A stretch of 64,000 nucleotides of DNA from Termitomyces sp. T153 (lineage: Eukaryota > Basidiomycota > Agaricomycetes > Agaricales > Lyophyllaceae). This document shows positions 23,789 through 35,740 of the stretch, in pieces. The stretch covers positions 62,001 through 126,000 of the forward strand of contig JACKQL020000114.1 in the NCBI GenBank assembly GCA_018296165.2. Reading direction: 5' to 3'. Each line of letters opens with the position of its first letter. Position 1 is the first letter of the stretch. The notes under the pieces are model-generated. The model had not been told where the DNA came from. It saw nothing but the letters and a program-made list of their open reading frames with translations, and made no database searches. The translations under genes were made by a program, and so were the position numbers.

Positions 23789-24331
23789 ATGACGCACTAC
23801 ATCCGCACCATCCACACCGACTTCACCGCCCGCGCCGCCGCCGCCCCGTCCGGCCCTGCCAAGTACCCGCCGGCGCTCCCCGGCTGGCCGTCGCCCCTCG
23901 CCGTCTCCTCGGGCGCCCAGCAGCCATCCTACGTCCGGCGCACCCGGCGCACCCCCGCCGTCTCGTACCGCCGGCCCGCCCCGCCGCCGCCGCCACGCAC
24001 GGCCTACGCATGCGTCAAATTCGACCCCTTCGACGACCAGCCAGAGTGCGATCCCGTCCTCTACCGCACCAGCCCCCGCCTCACTCCCGCCTCACTCACC
24101 CTCTCCACCCCCGCCCCGCGCAAATATGCGCAGGCCCACGCCCCACTGCCTCCCCCCGCACCCGCACCCGCTCCCGCGCCCATCGACCCAAACGCACGCT
24201 CGAGACTCGTTGCTGGCATCCTGCTCAACCGCGTGCATGCCGTCGGCAGGCCAATGCGCAGGAGGAGCATCGATGGGCCGAGGGAGTACGTCAAGAGCGG
24301 GCTGTCCAGCGTCATCTCCGTCGAGGCATAA
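23789..24331 (+). CDS. Hypothetical Pro/Ala-rich protein
   Basis: Single-exon ORF of 180 aa with strong third-position GC bias, unlike the DNA around it. The middle is low complexity (repeated Ala-Pro and Pro runs, for example PAPPPPPRTAYACVKFDPFD). The C-terminal 45 residues look ordered: ARSRLVAGILLNRVHAVGRP then a basic RRR cluster and YVKSGLSSVISVEA. No signal peptide or membrane span. I do not recognise the family; a small conserved fungal protein whose C-terminal motif is the functional part would fit. The codon bias and clean ORF argue for a real gene. Confidence 0.6.
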   Translation: MTHYIRTIHTDFTARAAAAPSGPAKYPPALPGWPSPLAVSSGAQQPSYVRRTRRTPAVSYRRPAPPPPPRTAYACVKFDPFDDQPECDPVLYRTSPRLTPASLTLSTPAPRKYAQAHAPLPPPAPAPAPAPIDPNARSRLVAGILLNRVHAVGRPMRRRSIDGPREYVKSGLSSVISVEA

Positions 24332-27013
24332 AAGTCTGCGAAAACTTGACGACCACCAACGCTCCTTCTTCTCCTCTATTTCTTGGGCATTTATTCCGCT
24401 ATCTTATTCCAGCACCAGTACCCACATCACACAGCACACATCACATACATACATATTTCCTGGCTTTCAACTAAAGATATTAAAGTACGAGGTATCCCTC
24501 ATCGCAAATCGTGTACAACTAGTAGTCTGTAATCGTATACGCAAATCATAGTTGTTGTTTTTGTTTTCTTCCCTCTTATCGTCTCGGACTCGGACTCGGA
24601 AAATCTCGTATCACCCTCGTCCATATGTCAGCGGCAACCTTTCACCCCAAAACCCAAACCCTAAACGGAACCAACATCCGAAGATCCGGATAATCCGCAT
24701 CTATATATGAATGACGTCACCTCTCTAATTGCAAGAGATTTTCCCTTATCAAACCACAGCGCACCCGGGAACTCGGCAGATCAGGGCGCACCCCAGGGGC
24801 GCGCGGACGAACAATTGAGGCTCATTTACATATTAAGGACGGGCGCCCGTCGCGGGCAACGGTCAGGGAGTGGCGGCCGGTGATTTATTGGCCGGCGAAT
24901 TGACGGGCTCCCTGGCCTTGAAGCGTGTGTGAATTCGTGAGGAGCTCGAAAGCTTGTAGCCTTGAAGCCATGTGGAAAGCTTGAAAGCTTGTGACCTTGA
25001 AGCCATGTGTGAATTTGTAGGGACTTCGAAAGCTTGAAAGCTTGAAGCTTTTGAGACGCGTAGATCATATCTAGGGTCTGAATGAGGTCCTGAGGTCTGG
25101 AGATCTGGGGACCCTCACCAAAATCAAATTGGAATCCAAGATCCAAGTCCGTGGCCATCCCTAGTACTCAGACTTGACTAACCACCCAACTTCTCACTTG
25201 AAACTAATACTTCCCGCTAATCAATCCAAGTACTGAACAGCTTATCCAAGGCCCATCTAGGATATATGGATGTTAAACAGAATCATGATCGTGTGTTGTA
25301 CTGTCCTACATCCAAACCAAAACCACAAATCAAATGTGTAGGTAGGTAGGTACCCGGTGCGATGACTGGCCAGATCCCAATGACCGGACCTTTCACTAAA
25401 GTAACCGTGTACTACATCCGAACCAAAACCACAAACTCAACTTGAATTCGAAAGGATATGGTAAGTATGTACCAACGATTGACAAAGACATAGACATATA
25501 CGGACCGGACCTTCCATCCCTACGCCCCAGGCCCCCTCCCACAAAAAAAAAAATCTGTCCGATTTTGAAATTCATCAAATCGAACAGGACGAGCATTGCA
25601 GAGAGCTTGCGTTATTTTCTGGATATGTATATATGTATGTAGTTGATGGAAATCGTGTATGAATGTATGGATGGATGTACGGGTATGGACGTATGGACGT
25701 ACCCTAGACCCCATAACTGGCTGGCTAGATAGATACATATAGAAAGCTGGATACACATAGAAATAAATCCGAGGGGGACCCACACATAGGTTTAATTATG
25801 GAACCGACCTGAACGGGACTATGTAATTGGTAATTGGTATATACCAAGTATGCAGTATCGTATATATATATCAGCTGTTGCCAATAGTGCACGTCCCACG
25901 TCCTACTTCCTACCAAATAATATCCAAACATCGTTACATTCAATTCCGAGTCTGAACATGTGCATTACATGTAAGAACGGGCAGACGGGCAGATTATGAA
26001 TCACCGCTGACGCATATTGTAGACCCTCACAACTTGTTGAGCCCACAAACATCGCGATGACAGAGTGCGGGGAGGGAACCCACAAACGTCTTTGATCGAG
26101 GGCCAGAGGGGCCCGGATTCGATTGATTGATTTGATTGATTCGACTCGGAAGTCCCGCTGCTCTACATACATACATACATACATACATACATGTACCATG
26201 AACCATGAACCATGCCATGATGTCTCAGTCAGGTCAGTGACTAAACTCACAAATTCAACCCCGCGTGGGCAGCGTAAGGAGCCACCGTATATGCACCACG
26301 AACTTCCAGAATTTGGAATTCCACAAGATTGGAATATTGGTCGCCGTTTGATGACCCGGAGGCAGCTGCATACATATGGACATATCATATCTGAGTAAAT
26401 GCACACCGGATGAAACATGAGACTAGACACCGGCCGTGGTTATGCGTATGTATGTATGGATTATGTATGTATGTATGTATTTCCAATTGAATCTTGTGGG
26501 TCCCTACATGCATACTATGTACTTATGTAGTGTTGATCAATCGTGGCCGCCCGTTGAGCTTATCATAGTAACAACGTGTCCAAATAGTTTAATCCGCAAC
26601 CCCCACCCCCACCGCCCTTACACGGACGGTGATCTATGAACTATCCGTTCATTAAATGCATATACTAGATGTGATTGTGCCTAAAGTACATGCATCGTAC
26701 GTATCGAGTCGGTATGCATGAGTCATTTCGAATGTGAAATGATGTTCTCGCGTATGTTATGCATGTTATGACGTGGATAAGATAAGATAAGTCTGAGTGA
26801 GGGGTAAGTACGTATTGCGCAATTATATAGACTGCGATTGGGGTTGTCGAATGAGGCTCATAATGCCGCTGTCGAAAGCAGCATCAACATCAGCCGGCAT
26901 CAAAAAGCTATGGGTTGCAGCCTTACGCCAAGGCCAAAGCCGAATCAATCATCGTCGTCAGTCAGGAGCACAATTGTAAATGCAGCCTCCCTCATGCATT
27001 CTAGACGAAATTT
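24332..27013. other. Gene-poor, microsatellite-rich stretch
   Basis: No supported gene. Contents seen: a TGACGTCA palindrome near 24712; an imperfect repeat built on GAAAGCTTG and CTTGAAGCCATGTG at 24915-25055; (TACA)n at 26164-26192; (GTAT)n around 26446-26480; and many short ATAC/GTAC tracts. CpG is normal, so this is not methylation-decayed DNA. Confidence 0.45.
26164..26192. repeat. (TACA)n microsatellite
   Basis: Seven uninterrupted TACA units followed by TGTACC. Confidence 0.9.
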
Positions 27014-27422
27014 AACGTTATTTCAAAGATCATCAGCCCACATAGTATGAGCTGTGAGGGGATCATGATATCATCATGGGGGCCAGAGCGGAACAAGACT
27101 CAGTTCATAAACGCGTTTCAAGCGCCAGACGGAACACCCCGACGTCCATACATGCAAATATTTTTCCTTCCCTCCAGTATGCCAACGTTATTTCAAAGAT
27201 CATCAGCCCATATAGTATGAGCTGTGAGCTTTAACCCTTCCCTCCGGCTATGTATAATCAACGCCCATACATATCAGATCACGGTATGTACCAGGGATCA
27301 TGATATCATCATGAGGCCAGAGCGGAACAGGACTCGGTTCATAAACGCGTTTCAAGCGCCAGACGGAACACCCCGGCCGAAATAACTCACTTCCATACAT
27401 GCATATATTTTTCCTTCCCTCC
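27014..27422 (+). repeat. Local A-B-A-B segmental duplication
   Basis: Unit A (AACGTTATTTCAAAGATCAT...) occurs at 27014-27058 and 27184-27228. Unit B (GGATCATGATATCATCATG...CTTCCCTCCA) occurs at about 27059-27180 and 27294-27422. Copies are about 95% identical apart from an insertion of about 65 bp between A and B in the second pair and a short insertion near 27378. No ORF runs through it. Confidence 0.85.
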
Positions 27423-30187
27423 ACTTCAGCACGGTCACTGCCATTCATGCCAACTAGAAACCCTGCACACGAAAAACAAAATCAAGATCAACAAGATCGA
27501 TATCAAGCTTCTATTTTTTGGTGCCGGGTCAAAACGATCATCGGCGCCTCGCTCACATACTGCTAGGGTAATATCGACATCGACGTCGGGGTCGATCAAC
27601 ACTGGAAGTTGCGAGGTACTTTAACCCGAGTCCGTGCTATGTGTGGATGTAACGCGGGGCTTGACCATGGGGTACCTGCCCTGAGACTGGCGCGGCCCGA
27701 CGTAAATCTGCGGCAGTGTCCATCAGATGTCGATGAACATCAGGTAAGATTTTAAGCGTTTAGTGGTGGACCATGCATACATACCATGTAAGGGTTTCGT
27801 TGCGTTTTGGATCATGAAATTACGAGTTGGGAATTATGAACTGCAAGAGTTCTCCGAATCATGAGTCATGATATAGATGCTATGAACGCGGATAGATGTC
27901 CTTCGAATCTTCGAATCTCGAACCACGAATGGTAACCCCCAGGCCGAGATTTCAGTGCACGTGGCGCGTGGGTGGATATTGATTAGATACTGCGTGGGTG
28001 CTGCGAACACGGAACACAGAGCATGCCGAACACCGGTGAATCACGAATGCCGTTGCGTCTATTTATTCAATTGCTGAACATTAGATGTCACGTTCTGCGT
28101 CGATCACGCAAAGTTCGAGAGACGACACAATGTATCATTTCATATGTTGCTTCCAAGCCATGATCTGGATTCAGATCCTCCCGCTTGACAGATTCGATAG
28201 CCTCGGAGATATGTGGAAATTAGCCAAGTAGGCATGTAGAAAGACACTGAGATGATCTACATGCACCAGCAGCGTGCGTCGCGGAGTAAAAAGTTGTTGG
28301 TAGTGCACACGAGGAAGCGGCGCTCACAAAATATCTATGAGCCTTGTAAGGCGGAAAGGATCCGGGTATGGTTTGTATTCCTTTGCCGTGTACAGTTGTG
28401 AAGAGGCCTGGTACGTCACTGAAGGAGGCGCGTCATGACGTATAGGCATCGACCGAGATGAAAAGTACGATGCAATCTGCCTCGCGCTGCGCCGCGCCTA
28501 TAGCTCGGTGGATCTGGGATCGGTCGAGGTAATGACCGCGATCTTCCCTCATGCCTAAAGCTAAAGTATGAAGCTTGGAAGATCTGGAGCAGTCTAGTAC
28601 AAGTCTCGTGCCTGGATGAACGACTTGGACGTGCCTTACTAGAAAGCTGAAGTGTGGGTTGAGGTATGAACCTGATCATAAAAATTGTTGAATATTGAAC
28701 GCTAGCAAGCGTGGGGGGTGTACTTATTTGTCAGAACGATGATGCGCTCTCTGACCACGGATCACTTATGAATGGCCCACTACACGTGTTCTGTTACGCA
28801 TGTAAGGGTTCTCGACGGCGGAGAATGCTCCGCGCAGGTCGGACGGACAATGCTAGCAACGTCATGGTATTGAATTGAAAACTGCAGCACGAGGCCATTC
28901 GGCGCGTTGCTAATGCGTGAAAATGTCAAAATCTCAATGCCATCAATGTTACATAAAAACACGGAGGAAACATACTTGTGAAATGTGAATATTAATTCAT
29001 TATGAGCAAAAATGCACAAGTAGTCAAACACATACTCCTTGTGAGAAGCGAGATTAGCGGATCCCTGACCGTCAGGGAGGAAACAAGAGTCCTCATGTCT
29101 TCATGTAACTCGACAACAGTTGGCGATCTCCGAATCCTGGCCTCAGCCTGAGTGCCTGGGCTAGATGATCTCAACTGCTACCAATGGCCTCATCTACTTT
29201 TTGCTATCAAGGCTTGTGGCGTAGATTGCAAGAACAGAATCGGAAATCTGAGGCTTACAGTTTCATCTGGTTCTGCGCGGGACAAAACTCGCGACCTGGG
29301 TTTGTCCTTATGTAATAGGTTGTCCGTGATTTTAGAAGTGCCGGTTGACCCCTGGCACCCGGAAGCTGTGGTCCTCACCAAAAGGGCGGCCAATGCATTC
29401 CTCCGTCAACGTTGTCTATACGTGAGTACTAATCTTTGGTCCATCCTACGCTGGTCTTACTCAAGCGAACGGGTGGGTAAAGGAGTTTTCTCGTCCACCT
29501 TCTCACACAGGTCACATGCACACTTGTAGGGGTTCTACCGTTAGTAACGGGAATTTCCTTCACCAATAGTGCCTCAATGCACACTGTGTCTACCTCTCAT
29601 ACCCCTGAATAAGGACAGGCTGAACTCTTATGTCCGACCACCGTGCTTCAGGCGCCGCTTTGCCACAACTTGACGCAAACTGTTACAACTTCAGGGGAAT
29701 TTATCAGAGAGTCCCAGGGTTCTTGCACTGATTCAACGCTACTTTAAGTGAGGAACCTCGTAATTCAATCTGCGAGACATAGCAGAGGCTGAGAGTGGCA
29801 CACATTGAGCCGGAAATAGGCGAAGAATACAGAAGGGGGAAATCGCTGTCATGACGTTTTCTCTGTTTCAAGACTTGTCGTGACGGCAAGGCACGCTTCC
29901 GTCCAGATGACCGTCTACACTGCATGTGCGTGACTAGTGCTCGGGCATCAGCACGCTGCGGTTGCTGGGGGTTACTGCGTATGCCGTTGAACACCGCATT
30001 ATGAAACAAGAGACTACCCATCATCAATCACGACCATCGACGTCAATTTTATACATCTGCCTCCGGACGCAATAAATCCAGGTTTTGTGTCATTCATGCG
30101 TCATTTAGGACCAAAGATAGGTCACCGTAGAGTCGACTGTTATACCAGACAAGTTGCCAACTTGATCGGAGAAATTTCTATGTGGTT
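27423..30187. other. Gene-poor intergenic stretch
   Basis: CpG-normal. Short ORFs (for example 28416-28679 minus and 29152-29529 plus) have no recognisable domain and overlap ORFs in other frames; I do not call them. Confidence 0.4.
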
Positions 30188-30196
30188 TATAAAATA
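30188..30196 (+). promoter_or_regulatory. TATA box of the small cysteine-rich gene (copy B)
   Basis: TATAAAATACTG, 87 bases before the ATG; identical to the box of copy A at 9072. Confidence 0.6.
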
Positions 30197-30274
30197 CTGG
30201 ACATCCTCCTCTGATTCCTAGTCTTGTCTACTCCTTCATAACATTATCTTAGTCTTCACACTTTCTTTAAAAAC

Positions 30275-30799
30275 ATGTGTCGCAGACGCCAGTGAGTGAT
30301 TCGTCGTTCTTCATGACTGCGCAGATCTCACCACCCCCGGTCTCGTAGTGTCGCCCACAACTACACTCTATGCGGGCACATCATACAGCAGGTACGTGAT
30401 CGTTCTTTATGGCCATATCGACCATTGAACAACTGAATAGGCCGAAACCATTGTAGTGTGATGCATTGAGACCTACTCTTTGGGTACTGAAAATTTCCAG
30501 GTGGTCTGCTACAGCCGGTACTGTAAATTCAGTCCTAGCCACCCATCTGAGTGTCTATCCCCTCAATGCACTCGAACATGCGCGCAGTAGTCAGTCAAAT
30601 TCTCTCTAATGACTGAATCCTCACGCCCTGATTTGGCATTTAGTCGAGGATGGCCTGAACAGTACTGCAAGTTTCACTCATCTATGCAACTTCGAGACAT
30701 CACTAAAAAGACTGCTTATTGCCAGCCCTACGTATTGACACATTGTGTCCCAATTGTCTTGCGGACTATACGCACTCGAAGGACTTATATCGCGTTTAG
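30275..30799 (+). CDS. Small cysteine-rich zinc-ribbon-like protein, six exons (copy B)
   Basis: Exons 30275-30291, 30349-30391, 30441-30452, 30501-30589, 30644-30666 and 30726-30799 sum to 258 nt, 85 aa. The first five exons have the same lengths as in copy A (17, 43, 12, 89, 23 nt). By my count 56 of the first 72 residues are identical, and every Cys and His of the presumed zinc sites is kept: C2, H6, C14, H16, C27, C32, H38, C42, C47, C51, C69 and C72. The tails differ after CPNC (LADYTHSKDLYRV here). The last intron has a GC donor (T|GCAAGT) instead of GT. It is an intact paralogue 21 kb away on the same strand; function unknown. Confidence 0.8.
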
Positions 30800-33040
30800 C
30801 TGCCTGCCGACGTTTACTCCGTTTGACTTTTCTGCGGTGTGCTCGTAGAATATAAAATGAGAGTGATCGTATCTGCAATGGTGATGATTCATGATTTTAC
30901 ATCATGGATGCCAATTTAATTTCGAGAGTAAGGCTTAGACATTAGCGTTGTTGTGTTACTATCTCCCTTTTTACCTACGACCAAGTACATCTTAAGGATA
31001 CGCCACATTGGACTCCACAGGAATTGCCGTGAAACATTCACACGACCTGGCGGGTGTCATATGCAGTGGTGAAGGGGTACTTGGCCTTTGCCGGGATAGG
31101 AACGTAGGTGTGCTTCTGAAATTCAAGTGGTAGAAATCAAGTCGATTGTGTGGCAATCTGCAAGATACGCACGCGACAAGATCCTGAAAGTAAACGTGAA
31201 GTTCTAAAATTTGTCGGCGAATGTATGAAGATGATATGGTCATTGACTCTGTTCTTCAAGTTCATGCAGAGTTCCTCCTTAACCACGTTAGCGACCGGAA
31301 CGCAATTCTGTAACGGTTGCTTCAGCCTTCTTCAATTGCCAGTGGACGGTGAGATTGGAAAGAGTGAACTCGAAGTAATCAAGGAGAAAAACAAAAAAAA
31401 CTAACTTATCATCACCAGCTGAGTGTCGCCAACCAGTGAGGAGGAACTTTGTAAGTATATGCAACAATCGCCAAGCTGTTCCCGAGCTTATAGGTGGCTA
31501 GGAAATATGTACTACATCATCAGGAGCGAGACACTATTGCATGGCGATGCAAACACATGGAAGAAGACGTGAATCTTAAGGCGTTGAAGTTTTTGTCCGG
31601 TCATGTCCCAATCTCCCCAGAGGATTTTTTTGTGATGCAAGACTCAAGAGAACACCAGAATGGACAATTCCAAGCTTCGTTCTAGTTTTGCCTACTCAGC
31701 TGGGGGACGGACGATGAGCCATAAGCTTGGTGGCACAAAATACACGACCCGGTACCGGACTATAAGGAAAAAATGAAGTAGATACGGGATGATCTCCACT
31801 ACCCTCGTCTTTCACACTTCCGAGCAGTTGTATAACACACAGCTTGGGACCCACATGGTTCCCTTCAGATTCTTCTTCAAGATGCCCTGCGACAAACCCG
31901 TCCAGCGCGGCTCGTGAGACCTTAAGATTGGCAGGCCGCACCCCCAGGCGACCCACACTTCAAGCTTTCGGAAACCTAGCTATCTAATCTCAAGCTCGGA
32001 GACATACACCAGTACCTCCCGCATCGACTAGCAAATCCGTCGGCTAGGAATTTCGCGAGCAATTATCTTCAATTATGAAGCACTGTTGACGCCATCCTCA
32101 GAATGCCGCAACGAGCCGTGCATCCCGCGAAGTACAAGGAGATGTGGCATGTTCAAGTTGAACACAAAGAAGTACCGGCGCTTGATCAGTCACCAGGGGT
32201 ACCGAAGGAATGTAATTAAAGCACGTTAGATGAGGATCCGAAGTCTTTCTAGTCAAGATGTGACATTAGTAATAGATCATTTGTTGAGAGCTGGAGCATA
32301 TATAGGTTCAACCCTGGCTAAGAAAAAGTCCAAGAAGAAACACAAGTTCCGTCAACATACTCCTGAAGAGTAATGGATTTCCAAAGATTAAATAGCAACA
32401 TTACAACCGGAACAGCACGGAATCCCCTAGTAAAAGGCGAGGGGATTGTCAGTTTGATGCTGCGGCTGTTGCCAACAAGGTTTTATCGAAGCCGACGAGC
32501 AGATAAAGGATTCTGCTTTTTGTTCAGCCTCCGGGTCGTGGCTGTGCACCATTTGAACAGCCGTTTCAACGTTTAAGTCTTAAAATTAAAAGCTTAATGC
32601 TTCTAAGTACCATGACATGCCTATCGCGGTATTCAGCTCAGCAGAACATGCTCGGTCAAGACTGACGTTCCTAATCCCTATGAATTTGCTGAATCGGCTC
32701 TCCCTCGCTTTCATGCTGCAAGCATGAGTACTTATAATAAACGAGTATAGTGGGAGTGGGACTCACGAGGACGACCAGTTCGCAAGTGGCTCGTTCAAAA
32801 CGTCCGAGAACAGCTCCTTCGGTGGTCACGAGCCAGTTGCGGTGAATATATGAACGTCTGACCTACTTTTCGCATGGATACGCATGCTTGTATGTATGTG
32901 GATGCCTCACTAATTCCTCAGCTACTGTAAGTAATGCTAAGTATCACAATCCGCTTCTGAATCTATACACACATCCATCACTAGTCTTGTGATCAGAATT
33001 TACTCCTTCAAGAAAAGACCACTCGGTTGAAATACCTGTT
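30800..33040. other. Intergenic stretch, nothing recognised
   Basis: Short ORFs at 31150-31404 and 31494-31685 have no family signature. A GGTTCAACCCTGG box at about 32308 resembles an RNA polymerase III B box, without a convincing tRNA fold. Confidence 0.4.
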
Positions 33041-33180
33041 TTTTCTCCTTTCGTGATGAAGCTCTTAAGCGTGCTGGCGCGTCCTCTCGGCACAGTTGGA
33101 TCGCTTACCCGCTTTTTCTCCTTCCATCATGAAGCTCTTAAGCGTGGCTGGCGCGTCCTCTCGGCACAGTTGGATCGCTT
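33041..33180 (+). repeat. 73-bp direct repeat in the SDR promoter
   Basis: Two copies, 33041-33107 and 33114-33180, each running from TTTTCTCCTT through GAAGCTCTTAAGCGTG and GCGCGTCCTCTCGGCACAG to GGATCGCTT. They differ by a few bases and one single-base insertion. The repeat ends 106 bases before the SDR start codon, so it may duplicate a promoter element. Confidence 0.9.
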
Positions 33181-33286
33181 CCAAGATCACCCTTAAACTC
33201 TCTTGACCCACATTTGCTTATGCCATCCTTTATATCCTGCGTCTGCATCATAGTCCTCCGAACTCTTCCAATTCAAACACCCTATA

Positions 33287-34601
33287 ATGTCTACTTTTGA
33301 TAGTAACATCGATGCCATTGACGTCGCCAAGGCTTTCTCTTCCGAGATCAAGGACAAGAGAGGTAAGCTTCTCTCTTCTATACCTTGGAGTGTGACTGAC
33401 AGCTCTATTGCGGCCAGTCATCGTCACCGGTGTTACCCTTGGGGGTTTTGGTGCCGAAGCTGCCCGTGTCCTGGCCTCCGAGGGTGCCGAAGTCGTACTT
33501 GCCGGACGGAGAGCTAACAAGTGGGTCAAGAATGTTTCTATCTGCGTTGATCTAACTGACAGTTGTGAAGAATCAAGGAGACCGCCGATGCTATCAAGGC
33601 TGAGTTTCCTAAAGCGAAGCTCAAAGAACTTCTCTTCGACTTGAACTCACAGGCTATGATTCGTAAGTCTGCTGCCGAGGTCCTGGCTTACGATGGCCCC
33701 GTCGATGTTCTCATTCTCAATGCCGGAATCGTGTGTGCGACTCCTTGTTGCCTGATTGTCTAGCTAATCAATTTTTGGTAGATGGGCACGCCCTACAAGA
33801 GGACCGAGGAAGGACTTGAATCCCAGTTTGGCAACAACCATATTGGCAACTTCCTCTTCACCAACCTCGTCCTTCCTAAGCTCCTCGAAGCTCCGGCTCC
33901 TCGCATTGTTTCTGTCGCATCTCTCGGGCACTTCTGGGGTCCCGTTAGGTTCGACAACATAGGCTTCGATGAGGGCAAGACCTATGACAAGTGGGCTGCA
34001 TAGTACGTTAATTTCCTCACTTCCCTCAAGACAGATGCTGACATGTCATATCCTTCAGTGGCCAGAGCAAGACTGCTAACATCCTCTTCGCTATTGAGCT
34101 CGCTGAGCGCTACAAGAACACCAAGCTGAAAGTTTTCTCCATTCACGTACGTAGAGCCCACAATTAGTTTACGAGTATTCAATTACTGACCCAGCGCATT
34201 AGCCCGGAGGAGCTGTCACCTCGCTTCACCAACATATGACAAAGGAAGACTACGAAAAGTTTTCTGATTACTATAACCCTGATGGCACGCCCAAGGGGGA
34301 CTGGATCCGCACTGTCTCTCAGTCCACAGCCACGTAAGCCCTTTTGTGTCCCTTTCATCCTATTTGTTGCTGATCATCCAAACAGCCATATCGTCGCTGG
34401 ATTCGACCCTTCCATTGCTGACAAGAGTGGTTCTTACCTTGCCGAATGTCAAGTTGCCAACGAGCAAGCTGCCCCTTACGCCCTCGACAAGGTGAATCGT
34501 ATGGTATGTATGCGTACGTTCATCTGACATAGTGACATCTACAGGAGAACGCAAAGAAGCTATGGACTCTTAGTGAGGAGATTGTTGGCCAGAAATTTTG
34601 A
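33287..34601 (+). CDS. Short-chain dehydrogenase/reductase (NAD(P)-dependent oxidoreductase)
   Basis: Eight exons (33287-33362, 33418-33520, 33571-33730, 33782-34002, 34059-34146, 34203-34333, 34386-34491, 34545-34601) sum to 942 nt, 313 aa. Rossmann features: VTGVTLGGFGAEAARVLA near 28-45 (a TGxxxGGFG variant of the usual glycine motif), LILNAGI (NAG), NNHIGNFLF, the active-site Ser in VSVASLGHF, and YGQSK giving catalytic Tyr187 and Lys191. HPGGAVTS follows, as in extended WWOX/retinol-dehydrogenase-like SDRs. No signal peptide or membrane span, so probably cytosolic. The substrate cannot be told from sequence. Neighbours are unrelated, with no cluster. The promoter carries the 73-bp repeat. 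Confidence 0.9.
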
Positions 34602-35740
34602 AAAATAATGTTCGTGGCTTTTGTGTTCCATGATACCACCAACTTCATGGATTATATGATCTCTTCCCAATCTTTCGGTGAAAATGTACGAACGATTCAC
34701 CAGACATGAGAATGTAGTGACCCTATGAAAAAATGAATTTGATATGTAATACAATCTACTAATAATGCACTAGTCAATGGCTACAGACCGTCGCAACTAG
34801 ATGATCTTTCAAAATAATTCTATCATCAGACCCACATACAATACAGCGATACAAAGTTGTACACGTCTCCTTCGCTTGACTGGGTCCTTCCTGTCTCGAT
34901 AGTCCCAGATTCCGGTTCAGAAAGGTGAAGGACATCGATGATGCTAGTAAGGTGTGCAAAGCTGTGCAGATTTGGCGATTAGACCGAAGTCTGAAATCAG
35001 TGATTGAGGTGTCAATATCATCTGCTTTAAATCCGCATCAATGTTTTCCTTTAGGTCCTCGTTGTAGCCCGTTGGACAGTGCATGTTAAATCAAGCAGCT
35101 ACCACCATACTGGCTGCGACACGAGAATAAGTCTTTCATGTACAAATCTAGGATTTGGTATATATGATGGCAGTCCTTTTCGGCGTCATCGAGAAGGTCT
35201 TGAATGTTCAGATCGGCTGAAATTACTATCTACGACGCATACTGGGTGTTTCGCCTTGTGCACAAATGCCCCAGTCAACTTTCAGGATACTGTGTGTTTC
35301 GCCTTGTTCACAAATGCCCCAGTCAACTTTCAGGGGGGTCGACGATATGGTGACACTGAAGCCATCACTTGGGTAAAAAAAAGACCTCGTCAGAGAGAAC
35401 GCTGCAAGAGACTCACAACATAGGAAACGACCAGGACAAGAGGAATTTTTGGCAAAATGAAAATCCTTGGCCATGGCCTCCAATGAGAACAAGGGCTATA
35501 AATTACAATGATTTCAATAGGGAAGATGAATTACAATGATCCCAATAGGGAACATGCATGACTCATCGCGAAGTCAAATTACAGAGAAAACTCAGTGAGA
35601 AAACTCGGTCAAAGCCGACTTAGACGTCGGGACCGAGAACCATTTTTTATGCCTTCGATTCTCACCCGCGACCACATTTATTTCTCGTTTTTTGCCATTA
35701 AGTAAAACCTCTCATATCATTCCAAGGAACACATGTAAAG
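34602..35740. other. Intergenic stretch with short tandem repeats
   Basis: No gene seen. It holds the 48-bp tandem repeat at 35239 and a shorter repeat (AATTACAATGAT...CAATAGGGAA, twice) at 35497-35555. Confidence 0.5.
35239..35334 (+). repeat. 48-bp tandem duplication
   Basis: Units 35239-35286 and 35287-35334, each ATACTG..GTGTTTCGCCTTGT, then CACAAATGCCCCAGTC, ending TTTCAGG. Two or three mismatches in 48 bases. Confidence 0.92.

Noticed and set aside
23230..23790. 186-codon minus-strand ORF upstream of the Pro/Ala-rich gene
   Set aside because: Low-complexity Ser/Pro/Asn composition with no domain; it overlaps the start of the better-supported plus-strand gene and is probably its promoter and 5' UTR.
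24650..24668. Telomere-like CCCAAACCCTAAAC
   Set aside because: Only one or two loose units, internal and without an array.
29152..29529. 125-codon plus-strand ORF (MPGLDDLNCYQWPHLL...)
   Set aside because: No family resemblance, competing ORFs on the other strand, and no splice-compatible neighbours.
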